Assembly (NCBI GenBank): GCA_963556145.1
Contig: OY744467.1
Span: 3,596,001 to 3,660,000, forward strand
DNA length: 64,000 nucleotides
Source: Hygrocybe punicea
Lineage: Eukaryota; Basidiomycota; Agaricomycetes; Agaricales; Hygrophoraceae
Direction: 5' to 3'
Shown here: positions 20,701 to 31,189 of the stretch, piece after piece
Position numbering within the stretch: the stretch's first letter is position 1
How the letters are laid out: every line of letters starts with the position of its first letter
Position numbers and translations under genes: made by a program
The notes under the pieces: generated by a model
The model's input: only the letters and a program-made list of their open reading frames with translations
What the model was told of the DNA's origin: nothing
Databases searched by the model: none

Positions 20701-23104
20701 TCAGTTACAAAAGGAAATAGTAATGAGTAAGTGAAAGAATCCAGACGATACTTACATCAATTATTGCAACCTCCTGGATAGATTCAATCTCATACTCTGA
20801 GCCATCATCATTCTCAATCTCTACAGTGTCATCTGCTTCAGGAAGATGGGAGTCATCCAACTGTTCGGTCACAGGAGAAAGAGCCTTTCGCTTTGATCCT
20901 GACTGTCTGACATTAGCAGCAACAGCTGCAATAGGCTCTTCAGAATTGATATCTATCACCGATGCTGGGGGGGATGACAAAGGTGTTGAGAGAGTAGAAT
21001 GAGCAGCGTCTGAATCCTGATCTGGAGTAACTGCAAGTCGTGGCTTGATGGGGAGTCGGACATTGAGAGGTGCAAGTCGTGGGCGAGAGGATTCCAATGA
21101 ATTCTTGTATGATTCTCGCAAATGCTGCTGGGTATTTCCATATGCCGTCTTCGTAATAGGAATATGATGTGGATCACATATCTTCTGCACATACCACGAG
21201 TAGTATCCTCTCATTCGTCGCACAAAAGACCTGTCTTTGACCGGATCGTATGGAAGAGGTGCCATCCTACAAATCTCCCCATTCTCATCGGTATAAGTCA
21301 TGCTGGACAGCATAACAGAAGGATGCACAGGGGAATCTATGCCAGCAAGAATGGCGCTATTCCAGGAGTTACACACAAGGTCACGTGCAAGGAAATTCTT
21401 GTGTGTTGCGATATCTCCAAAGATTTGTAGGCCATCACTAGCAAAGGTAGGGTATCCACGGCTGAAATGTGACTGAGATCCCATGTTTCCGAAGCCTGTG
21501 ACTGGGGTAACGAGAAATGGGGTAATCCGTGTAAATGCAGCATGATTAGGATATACAACCATGCCGACCCGATTTTGCATGCCGACCAAATCCGCAAGCT
21601 GACCAAGACCAGTCTGCGCCAGCCACTCCTTTGCCACAACTGGATCTGGATTTACAGTTGGCTTCTCACCACCATGAAGATCCTGTCCCTTGAACACTGA
21701 AAAAAACACGGCAACATTTATTGCCCTGAAGTATAAAGCAGGCCTCGGGAAGAAGAAGGGACCAGAATCACTGCCTATTGTGATTGTTAATAAATGCATT
21801 TAGAAAAGAAATATGACAAAAACATGTACCTGGAGGTAAGCATATAGCCAGAATAAAAAGAGTAAATGCCGGATGAAAATCATTGCGATCGGTGTGCAAT
21901 CTCCCCTGGAACTGACCAATCATGGAAGCCAGATCACCGATATCAGATGATACATTGACTTGCAGACCAGTGTTGTTCGGTAAAGGACCACCAAATCCAG
22001 GCACATTGTTATCCCAAAAGATCCACTCAAACATATCCCACTCCAGCTTGGAGATGCAAGCTGGCATGATGTGTCGGAACAGCTGGTAACAGATGCAAAG
22101 AAGGCGGGATATCTGTGGATGTTGAACTTGAACAGCAGGTGCAATTACGCCACGTCCATCACCCTCAATCTTGGTTGTGGCCAAACTGGAGGAACCATTA
22201 CGAGGATCGCCAATGTCTGTTGTGGACCTGTCATTGTGCTTAAGTCCAAGGTCGTATATGGCAGGAACAGCAGGCTGGCCAATAACAGGTGGTTTTCCAA
22301 AGGCTATTTCCAGTACTTCATCAGCGAGTCTGCTGACTTCTGAGCCGCACGCATACTGTTGCATGGAGGAAACGGTTTGAATGCAGGCGACGGTGATGAT
22401 ATGTTTATCGGAGCCATTTATACGATTAACGAATGGTATGCCAACAGGCATCAGGATCATGCCAGGAACTGGAACGTGTACAAGTTTCCCATCAACCAAA
22501 CTAGGACCTATGTTTGGAGGGGTAATGGTATGGAGCAGTGTTTCCAGAACCATGCTTTTCTTAGCCGTGTCGAAATTGGCTACATATGTGTATCCCCTTT
22601 GATAACGGTTATCTTGAACCAACGTATAAGATGGCGCATTAGGATAGACGAATCCAGATCCCTCAGGAGGATTTGTGGGGGGAGGTGGAACCAATACAGC
22701 TGGTGACGATACAGGTGTCCTGGATATCTGATCTTCACACCAAAATGAGTCGTAGGGCGGTTCTGTTGTATAGGGATCCAGAGGAGATATGCTGTATACA
22801 TCCCTGATACCAAAGAGAACTGGATTGTCTGATTCAGGATTATTGTGGCCTATTGAAGGAGAATTAAACAAAAGCAAGAAAATATAATGTTATAGAAACG
22901 AACATGATAGATTGTCCTGATTTCTGTTGACAACTGCGACATCCAAGTCCATCTGATCGGTATTTGACCCCATAGGAGCATCAAACTGGTTGCCATCATC
23001 CTATGAGAACCTTGAGCAAGCAACTCAAATTAAAATGAGTACTCAGAACTCACCGGAGCATTTTGTTCACACATTTCCACATTAATCAAGTCAGAGAGAT
23101 CCAT
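17715..23104 (-). CDS. Cargo gene G3: 2OG-Fe(II) oxygenase-like domain fused to a chromodomain and a large unknown region
   Basis: Start ATG 23104–23102, stop TAA 17717–17715. Introns at 23001–23053, 22850–22903, 21775–21829, 20687–20755, 20558–20609 and 17729–17786 all follow GT–AG and give exactly 1,682 codons plus stop. Residues ~350–475 look like a double-stranded β-helix oxygenase: HTD at ~368–370, GPFFFP, then DLHGG (His ~423), with Arg 458 or 472 as the likely 2OG-binding residue. The spacing recalls TET/JBP-like fungal oxygenases, but the family is not proven. Residues ~716–770 form a chromodomain (EYEIE … RFKGYGPSEDLW … LLKEFH) with probable cage residues Tyr717, Phe738, Tyr741. This would read methyl-lysine on histones. 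The remaining ~900 residues are unrecognised. An in-frame TAG lies upstream, so an earlier non-coding exon is possible. Confidence 0.72.
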
Positions 23105-24340
23105 GAGTACGTCAAAGGACAGTGGGGAGTTTGGGATAGATGCGAGGTTGAAAATCAGTTCTCTGTGGATCTAGTACACACTACCAGTATATTCTCAAAG
23201 AGACGAAATCGGTGTCAACAGTGGTAGTTGATAATAGAGAATCTTCCAAATTGGAAGGGGAGGCAACTGTAAACCCGCCAGCCCAATCTCCCTACACACT
23301 GTATCACAGAGAGCGGTGCAGTGATTGGTTAGATCACAAGCAACTGGGGTAACACTCGTAGAGAGAGCCCAGGGAGGTAGCACTTCTCTGTAATTCACCT
23401 TGCTCTAGTCTCCTTTTAATAAACCAATGTGCAGCACTACAGCCACAGCAAGAACTGATGAGAGTGATAATACGCGAGTCCAGAACTAGTCCCAGAAGTA
23501 CCAGATCAATCGGAGACGAAAAGCCAAGCGCAAGTGAAAAAGCCAATGAAAAATTGACTTGTCACGGGACCAGAGTGGTCTCTTGGAAAGGCCAAGATAC
23601 CAGCAGAAAGAAGTTGCCAAGAGGTCCCAAATTGGCTACAAAATCAAGAGATTTGGATGAGTATACTCTGAGACAAAGAGATAGGAGTGTGAGGATAGAA
23701 AAAGTCAAATACCTTGTGAACCAGCGGTTGGATTCTGCTGATTTAGTGGTAGTTGGATAGAGGGAAGCAAGGGCTTCAAAATAATTGCTAGGATGATAAA
23801 ATTATGATTAGGGGTTGCTGTAATATCAACCAAATGTACCTGAATAGTAAAACAGTTATAGCTCCACAACCACTGAACCAAATGGAGATTTGGAGCTACG
23901 GAAAGGAAACCCTTGCAAAGATCTCCAAGATGGCTCTAGATGTGTAGGATGAAGACACAAGATGAGTGAAATCCAGCTTTCAAAAAAGCAACGTACTTTG
24001 TTGTTTATGAGAGCTTTGACAGCAAAGATTGTTGGTGTACAACACCAAGAATCAGGCTAGGACAAGCACAGAGGCAGTTTAAATTGTCTGGGACTCCCAA
24101 AACAATTGTTGGGCTAGTAGGTATAGCAGAAAGCAAAAAGCAATGCACCACCGTGACCAAACAACATTGTTTGCGCAAAAAATATAACATTTCAACTATT
24201 AAAGTAATACAACAAGGCTGAGAGAGCTCATTCAAGTGCAAACAAAGGTAGAGCATTGATTAAGTGTAGGCATAAGGTAAGGGTCTCCCAACAATGCTGG
24301 AGCAACAAAAAAAAACAGAAAAAAAAAAGTGGGTGGAGAC
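23105..24340. other. Region upstream of G3 with no gene I can support
   Basis: It contains several short open frames on both strands (for example minus 23334–23546 and plus 23458–23760) with no recognisable domain. It is conserved in B with few differences. It may hold G3's promoter and 5' untranslated exons; an AG acceptor-like site directly before 23170 is compatible with that. Nothing more specific is visible. Confidence 0.4.
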
Positions 24341-24344
24341 AGAA

Positions 24345-25245
24345 TGATTCTGTATGCAGCTGTTCCCCTCGCCCAAACTCATCCTTTCAGTTGGAAACAG
24401 GATACCAGAATTGATGAGGGTCTGTGTGAACTTAACTCAGTGGTATCCGAGCGACGGTGCACAAGAAAAATCAAGGGGGGGGGGGCCACTCACGGATTGC
24501 GTGTGCGGCCGTTCCCCTCGCACAAACACATCGCTTCGGGGGGAAACAGGGTGCCGGAATCGACCACGGCCTGTGTGAACTTAAGTCAATGGTTTCCGAG
24601 CGACGGTGCACAAAAGAAAACAAGGGGGGGGGGAAACTCACGGATTGCGTGTGCAGCCGTTCCCCTCACCCAGACTTGTCGTTTCGGTCGGAAACGGGGT
24701 GCCGGAGTGGATGAGGGTCTGTGTCAAACTAAGTCAGTGGTATCCGAGCGATGGTGAACAAAAAAAAAACAAGGGGGGGGGAAACTCACGGATTGCGTGT
24801 GCGGCCGTTCCCCTCGCGCAAACACATCGTTTCGGGTGGAAACACGGTGCCGGAATCGACCACGGCCTGTGTCAACATGAGTCAGTGGTTTCCGAACGAC
24901 GGTGCACAAAAAAAAACAAGGGGGGGGGCCACTCACGGATTGCGTGTGCGGCCGTTCCCCTCGCGCAAACACATCGTTTCGGGTGGAAACACGGTGCCGG
25001 AACTGACCACGGCCTGTGTGAGTTTAAGTCAGTGGTATCCGAGCAAAGGTGAACAAAAAAAAATCAAGTGGGGGGCAACTCACGGATTGTGTGTGCGGCC
25101 GTTCCCCTCGCGCAGACTCGTCATTTCGGTTGGAAACGGGGTGCCGGAATCGATCACGGCCTGTGTGAACATCAGTCAGTGGTATCCGGGCGAAGGTGAA
25201 CAAAAAATATCCAACTCACGGATTGCATGTGCGGGTCATGGTGGG
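24345..25245. repeat. Minisatellite of ~147-bp units in A (about 6 units)
   Basis: The anchor GGATTGCGTGTGC recurs at about 24494, 24642, 24790, 24937 and 25084, with a diverged first unit and a truncated last one. Each unit has a run of A followed by CAAG and 8–10 Gs. The corresponding array in B has about 15 units, a difference of 1,334 bp. Open frames across the array are repeat artefacts. Confidence 0.9.
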
Positions 25246-25277
25246 GCTGTTGAAGTTGCCATCTGCTGAATAAGCCG

Positions 25278-25332
25278 AAAGTGACTAGCAAAATCGCCTC
25301 GGGCATTGAGGCGATCTCTTGCTTGTCACTTT
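25278..25332. other. 55-nt conserved hairpin, copy 1
   Basis: The outer stem is 14 bp with one mismatch (AAAGTGACTAGCAA against TTGCTTGTCACTTT). It encloses a second perfect stem, ATCGCCTC/GAGGCGAT. A diverged copy of the same length lies at 26778–26832, and both are followed by similar TACAAATA…GGAC…TATCT sequence. The role is unknown. Confidence 0.55.
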
Positions 25333-26574
25333 CTCTTACAAATATGGACATATCTATTTAATAAATATTTTATTAATAATTAATTAATTCATTACCAAAT
25401 GGACATTTTTGGTAGAGTATTTGATTTGTTTCTCACTCAATTCTCCATGGATTTTGAAGGTTATATGGGAAAGGTTATAGTACTAAATGAAATGGAGGTG
25501 CTTGTCACCAGCACTAAGTGATTTGAGCCCAAATTCAGGCACTAGTGAGTTTACACCACACATAGGCATTTGAATTTTCATGAGATATATATCATAGAAG
25601 TAGCTGTTTCTAGGGCTTTTACTGATATATTCTGAGGGGATGACAGTATTTTGAATACGGTACAGGAACTGGTATACCTATTGATCAGAAATTACAAGTC
25701 ATGTATGAGGTCACAGCACTCAGCTTTGCACACCTTATCCATGCATGTGACTTCCTGCTGCACCCTCTTTTCTTACGATCCTTATCACGTGATTGGACAC
25801 TATTTTTATTTCGTGCACATGATTTCCTGCTGTGCGTTCTTTCTTCATTATTATCCAGATTGTTTTCACAAATGTAAATGACTTGCCGAAGAATGGCAAA
25901 TATGGATGATGGTATATAGCTACATGGTGATAATACAACCCCTCTCATCTATTTGACGAACTCATGATGACATGATGAATGCATTGAACAACACAACATA
26001 ACAAAACAGAAACGAATATAATGAAATGAAAAATTGAGTATGAAAAGATAAAGAAAAGGACGAACGATCATTAACCCTCCCGTTCCCAGCTAACCAGCAA
26101 CCAAGACCCGCCCAAATAAAGACAAAGTGTTCACCCCAGAAAGAAAGAAGTCAATGTCAAGCATTGACTTCAGGCCCATCCATCCTCCAGAATAGTTCAA
26201 CGCGTTGATTGTTTAGGGTAGAAACATTGGCACAAAAAGGCCAGTCACAGACTTTGCGCTCTGTATGCAATCATCAAATAAAAATAATAATAAAGTGTAA
26301 ATGAAAAATGTACTTAGAGGGAGGACAGAGGACCTGTTCATAGCATCGGATAGTTTTTTATTACAATTTATTGCACAGAGAAGCAGCAATAAAAAGGAGT
26401 AGACACCAGAAGACCATGGTGAAAGACTAGAGGAAAAGAAAAGACGGATCGTGAGAATTCAGGCATATGACCCCCAGCAAACACGTGATAAGCACATGTT
26501 TCCTTACATAACCAGAATAAACGGTCTGAACCAAGTAGATATCAATGATCTTAAAGATCTATATATCAAGGAAT
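25333..26574. other. AT-rich region of A without a supported gene
   Basis: Mostly AT-rich unique sequence, conserved in B. Short open frames at 25651–25948 lack domains and overlap on both strands. I see no RNA gene and no repeat beyond the flanking hairpins. Confidence 0.5.
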
Positions 26575-26693
26575 GATCAAATACTACTCGTTACATGATG
26601 CAAGGACAACAACCCATTGCACATTGAGTGACAGCTATGTGGAAAGCTCTTTTTCAATCCACGTACTCATAGTGTATCCAATAAGACATATAG
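26575..26693 (-). pseudogene. Diverged duplicate of the last exon of G1
   Basis: About 120 bp align base for base with 13185–13300 of G1, including the GATGCNAGGACNACAACCC block and the stop region, with scattered substitutions. Only part of one exon is present and it lacks upstream exons, so it is a fragment. It suggests the right arm of the element once carried, or recombined with, another G1-like copy. The same fragment is at 63717–63835 in B. Confidence 0.7.
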
Positions 26694-26777
26694 TTTGTTA
26701 CAAATATATTAATGATTAATAGTATAATACCTATGTGCACACCCCTGATGATCATGAGGATTAAAGTCAGAGTCGCT

Positions 26778-26832
26778 GAAGTGGTTAGCAAAATTGCCTT
26801 AGGCATTGCGATGATCTCCTGCTAGCCACTTT
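26778..26832. other. 55-nt conserved hairpin, copy 2
   Basis: The stem GAAGTGGTTAGCA pairs with TGCTAGCCACTTT. Compared with copy 1 (25278–25332), an A–T pair has become G–C, so pairing is preserved although the bases changed. The inner loop has a different small hairpin (TGCC/GGCA). Confidence 0.5.
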
Positions 26833-26984
26833 CTTCTACAAATAGGGACTTATCTGTAATTTAATTAATTTAATTAAATGTCAAATTATTTACAAAGTAT
26901 TACAATATGGCTACAATGAAGGCAATGGATGGGAATGAGAGATAGTCGTGATAAGTGAATGATAAGAGAGTCAATAAAGGTCAA

Positions 26985-28017
26985 AGAAAGGATTGGAGAG
27001 GGGGAATGAGCAGAAGGGTGAAAAAGGGGCAGAACAGGCTAAGAGGGGTAAAGGAAGCAGTGGAGATGGTGACGAATGGGTGCTGGGACTACAGCGGGAC
27101 TGAAAGAAGGCTGGGAGGGTGCTGAATAGGGTGGAAAGGCTGGGAGGAGCAGGTGACACCTGGGTGAGCACCCCATGGTCAATTCAGATCCAGGACAGCT
27201 AATAAAACAGAAAACTCATCTAGTATAGCAGGAGGTGGGTGCACCACATCCCCTGCTGCCCTCAGAAACCCTCCATGGCGCTCCAAAGCAGCCGGAATGT
27301 GCTTCTGTTGCTGGGGTTGCTGGTGACACTATTGCTAGACATCGGTGACCTTTTGGAGGCCAAAAAGTTTCCTGGAGAGAGTTAGGGGACAGTAGAGGAG
27401 GATGGGAAAGTTGTAGGGCAGTAGGTGTAGCAGGGGGCTGGCAGTAGAGTCTGAAATGGAGGGGGATGGGGCTGTTGACCAAGAGAAGGTTTTGGATTCA
27501 TCTGAGCTCGAATGCTCTCAACATGGATTTCAAACTCCACTTGAATTTTAGCCACAACTCCGGGCCACCCTCACTTATTTGCATTCTAGAGACTCAGATA
27601 TCACATTTACCAGCTGCCTTAAGTGGACAAAAGTGTCCCAGACATACAATAGAATGTAGCTAGGAAGTACCATCTTTTACTTTGCCATATTACACCAGTT
27701 ATTGTAGCTATACTCATATCTCTTGCAAAGAATAGCTCACAGGTAGCCCAAATTATACCAGATGCACTCCATAACTTTTTTCCAGCAGGATGGTCCCCAT
27801 CACATACTCATTGTCAAATTTGGTGAAGATCCATGCAGTGTGCAAGTCAATAGAGGCTCTGGATTCTCGGATGAAACCAGTCAAAAGGGATTTAGAACTC
27901 AGTTGCTATATTTGGACACATTTTTCCCTCAGTCCCTGAGATGAATGAATGAATCACCTCAATGGCTGAAAACCGGGTTTATAAGAACGAGTTTTCCATA
28001 AATGGAAGAACTCGTAA
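26985..28017 (-). repeat. 5' terminal region of giant element A (Rep orientation)
   Basis: About 1 kb is shared with U (1–1011); its last ~580 bp are shared with E1 and E2. It ends with the 29-nt terminal hairpin (27987–28015) and CTCGTAA. No credible gene. Conservation across all family members suggests it holds cis-acting sequence needed for transposition. Confidence 0.75.
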
Positions 28018-28190
28018 TATTGTGTGATACAAAACTACACTACTCACCTGGTAGGAGGTCACTGTGAATACTGAGGATACACAGTGAGCTCCCCACCAGG
28101 TTTGACCGCTTTGGGACAAATAGATACAAACAATCAGCCACAATCTTCGAAATCTACTAAGTCCATACTCTCTTGTGGTAGAGTGACTCA
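28018..28190. other. Short unassigned sequence between element A and fragment F1
   Basis: These 173 bp match nothing else I can see in the window. The Rep-like similarity of F1 stops abruptly near 28200, so this is either the remains of the original target DNA or another small fragment. Confidence 0.4.
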
Positions 28191-29188
28191 TCACAACCTA
28201 ACAAACTCATCAACAGGTGGGGGTAAAATGTCATAAATCTTTGGAGTTGGATTGGAAAATGTAATAGCATTGGCTCTCATCTTATGCATTCCTGAAGAAA
28301 CTCTCACAATGCATCTATTGTGTCTTACTCTAGCAATTAACAGTTGCTCTGCATAAGACAAGTAATTCAATTCATTAGGAATTTGTCCAAGCCATACACC
28401 ATTTGCTAGAGACATAGCTGGGTATTTTCCTTTGATCAAAGACTTGCAACACCTCTTGCAAATGCCATGGAGATCTTTCATTACTATAGGGCTATCTGAA
28501 GATTCAATTGGATCATTTATTTGAGAAGCGCTCTGTTTGAGTTATACCAGATTGTTTCAAACAACTTAAATTCAAGTCTGTGTAGCTTTGCAATTGAGAG
28601 ACTGGAGTCAATCTTCCACAGACAGCACAATCAGATGCAATAAATTTGTTGGGAGAGGTATCACTACAAAATCCTGAAATAATAGTATGTTGCAATTTTG
28701 TTGAAGGTGGACCAGGAGGGAATTGAATATTATCTCTATATGTTTGAACAGCCATCTGATTTGTTTGTGCATGCTGCTCAGGGTGGTTCATGGTATGTCT
28801 TCTAACTGCATTTAACATATGTTGCAGATGCTTTTCATGATGATCAACTTTGAATTTTGTAACAGCTGCAAGGTTTTGTGTTGCATGCTTCTCAGGATGT
28901 TGTAGATGAAATTTCTGCACAGCTGCCAGATTTTGTTTGCTATGTTTCTCTGAGTTTTCACTCTGAAATTTCTGCACAGCTGCTAGATGTTGTTTGGCAT
29001 GCTTATCAGGATTTTGACTCTGAAATTTTTGTACAGCTGCCAGATTTTGCTTTGCATGTTTGTCAGGATTTTCACTCTGAAATTTTTGTACAGCTGTCAG
29101 ATTTTGCTGTGCATGTTTGTCAGGATTTTTACTCTGAAATTTCTGCGCAGCTGCTAGATGTTGTTTGTCATGTTTCTCTGGATTTTCA
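28191..29188 (-). pseudogene. Fragment F1: N-terminal part of a divergent Helitron Rep gene
   Basis: The lower part (28191–28481) is homologous to the zinc/DUF6570-like region of the Rep in A (shared HNRCIVRVSSGMHKMRANAI). The upper part has eight tandem 19-residue repeats of the type NPDKHAKQNLAAVQKFQSE. A frameshift near 28520 separates the two, and both ends are cut, by E1 on the right and by unrelated sequence on the left. The protein differs throughout from A and B, so it comes from another Rep lineage. Not functional. Confidence 0.82.
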
Positions 29189-29251
29189 CTTGGGGAAGTG
29201 GGCCATCGCAAGCGTGGCATGAACGAGTTCTTCTGGGTTCTATTCAATCAT

Positions 29252-30049
29252 TTACAGCTGATTTCATAAACATGCGGAAAAGTTTTAAATAAAATTGAGG
29301 TGTAAAAATTCTGGACTTGGTGAAATTTCTCTTGTATCTCATGGAATACTGCATGGATTGAGATGGTTATAGAGGGAAAGTTGTACTATTTCTTAAGGGC
29401 TTTCTACTCCTGTGATTATATTTGGATAATATTTAGTGTATGGTGAGTTGTAGATGAAATAACAGGGAAACCAGCACTTTTTGAGACCCAAAATGATATT
29501 GTCAAATTATGGCATCAAATGAGCTCCTATGAACAAGATTGTAGGGGGGAAATTGTTCATTTTTTCAAGGGCTAGAAGTACATATACCGTGTTTTCCTTT
29601 ATTTTTGTGTTTTGAGCCAATATTTATAATTCTTGTGGTATTTCGATCCCAATGCAATCAAAAATAGTACAGATGTAATATTGGCTCAAAACACAAAAAT
29701 AAAGGAAAACACGGTATATGTACTTCTAGCCCTTGAAAAAATGAACAATTTCCCCCCTACAATCTTGTTCATAGGAGCTCATTTGATGCCATAATTTGAC
29801 AATATCATTTTGGGTCTCAAAAAGTGCTGGTTTCCCTGTTATTTCATCTACAACTCACCATACACTAAATATTATCCAAATATAATCACAGGAGTAGAAA
29901 GCCCTTAAGAAATAGTACAACTTTCCCTCTATAACCATCTCAATCCATGCAGTATTCCATGAGATACAAGAGAAATTTCACCAAGTCCAAAATTTTTACA
30001 CCTCAATTTTATTTAAAACTTTTCCGCATGTTTATGAAATCAGCTGTAA
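29252..30049. repeat. Near-perfect 0.8-kb palindrome inside E1
   Basis: Two arms of about 373 bp (29252–29624 and 29677–30049) are inverted copies with very few mismatches, separated by a 52-bp spacer. The ends read TTACAGCTG … CAGCTGTAA. Compared with A and E2, the palindrome replaces about 130 bp of element sequence near the 3' terminus. It could be a fold-back element or the product of a template-switch event. It has no coding content and no evident target duplication. Confidence 0.85.
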
Positions 30050-30434
30050 TGACAATGTACTATTTGTCTGCAGTTGGGACCTTTGATCAAGAGACTACAA
30101 ATCTCTTGGACAATCTTATTTACACTTGTTCCTGCTATACTTGTATATCAATAGTCAACTAACATTGGAGTGGACTGAATGTCAGTTATACAACAGTTTA
30201 TCCTGGCATTTACCACTACCACTGTTACCATTACTTATCAGTGCTCGGGCAATAAGTAACAATAAGAACTTAAGTGTTTGAAATCATGTAATGTATTTAT
30301 AACATTCCTATATTTAATGGCCCACTTTCCCACCCTGAAGATTTCCTTCAATTTTGATGTCCAATATGAATTTACAAATGGTGAAAATTTTGAATGTCCC
30401 ACTTTCCCACCCAATAGTCCTCAATTATATTAAA

Positions 30435-30775
30435 TTACTGGTTTTGAGCATAAACTGCTAGCACAAGAATTTTATCTTCATATCTTTTAAAACCATCATC
30501 TGACATGATACCAATGTGACCATCTTGCTTACATGTTGCTCCAGTTGTCATACCATCATGATACCAAATTGTGCCATCTTCTGATATGAATTGAGATGTA
30601 GAGTGATATCCTCCAACATATACAATACCTCTTAGATACAAATTTACTGACTTGTCATTTACATTTACAGTTATTTGATGGCTGGTAATCATGTTTATGT
30701 TGGGATATTCTAATACCAGCAACTCAGGTGTTTTGTATAGTATATGGTACGGATAATTGAAACATTACATAGTGG
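30435..30775 (-). pseudogene. Remnant of the Rep C-terminal peptidase in E1
   Basis: About 95 residues correspond to the last part of the Rep polyprotein (histidine-box half of the USP-like domain: GGYHSTSQF, WYHDGM). Similarity to A ends at about 30775, close to the zinc-ribbon position. The cysteine half is missing, so no peptidase activity is expected. It may persist because sequence near the 3' end is needed in cis. Confidence 0.75.
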
Positions 30776-31185
30776 ACTGAGCCGTGTACCGTGTAAACAA
30801 GGCCACCAGAGATTTCTGGTGCTTCAATCAATGGTCAGATAAACCAACCCGTCTTTGTGAAGAAATCACATATGCAATGATGCATTGGCATTCACATTGG
30901 CCTGTCATGCAACACAAGTTAAATGAATGGTCAGAATGTGTCACTGACAACAAGAAAGGAACTGTAAAACAGACATGAGAACTGTTGAGACTAGAGGGAA
31001 TGGGGAACAGCAGGAGCAGTAGGAACACAACACAGTAGAATAGCATGTTATGCACTAGCAGATGATGTGTCACAAGTGTAGCATTTAGATTTCAAAGATA
31101 AATTTGGAAATTGATTATATAATATTTAATTTCTATTTAATAATTAAATATAAGTAAATATATGAGTCAAAAATGAAAGGCCTGA
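30776..31185. other. E1 linker with a short open frame and G1-upstream-like sequence
   Basis: It contains a plus-strand frame of 64 codons (30784–30978) with no recognised domain. A segment at 31021–31053 resembles 12917–12950 of A (ACACAACACAGT). The inverted counterpart is in E2. It is probably the scar of an internal deletion from a larger ancestor. 31086–31180 is AT-rich. Confidence 0.4.
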
Positions 31186-31189
31186 CACC

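Larger units (their letters stand above)
1012..28017 (-). mobile_element. Giant Helitron-like (Helitron2/Helentron-type) element A with cargo genes, 27 kb
   Basis: The left boundary is exact: identical sequence starts at 1012, 29189, 35208 and, inverted, 55494, each time next to different flanking DNA. The right boundary (28017) matches the ends of U, E1 and E2 in the same way. Within it lie a Rep–helicase–peptidase gene, a 78-bp repeat, cargo genes G1–G3, a ~147-bp minisatellite and a terminal region of about 1 kb. The gene order is the same in copy B. Strand is given by the Rep gene, so the element's 5' end is at 28017. There is no obvious target duplication. That this whole unit moves as one transposon is inference, but two full-order copies with shared precise ends support it. 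Confidence 0.8.

Noticed and set aside
23334..23760. Possible small genes upstream of G3
   Set aside because: Opposite-strand short frames overlap, have no domain, and no intron pattern connects them; left as unassigned.
24345..25245. Tandem array considered as a CRISPR
   Set aside because: Units are contiguous ~147-bp near-identical copies without short repeats alternating with unique spacers, and the context is a eukaryotic transposon.
24329..25269. Gly/Lys-rich repetitive plus-strand open frames in the A and B arrays
   Set aside because: Products of the ~147-bp repeat with poly-G tracts; mutually overlapping frames and no start context conserved between A and B.
1012..28017. Interpretation as a plain host segmental duplication
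   Set aside because: A and B share exact ends with ~4-kb elements E1 and E2 and with U, next to different flanks, which fits transposon termini better. It cannot be excluded from one window.
1012..28017. Interpretation as a Starship-type giant element
   Set aside because: No tyrosine recombinase (DUF3435) captain gene is visible at either end; the encoded mobility protein is a Rep/helicase.
28018..28190. tRNA or other small RNA gene between A and F1
   Set aside because: I could not find a cloverleaf with matching arms or A/B box sequences in these 173 bp.
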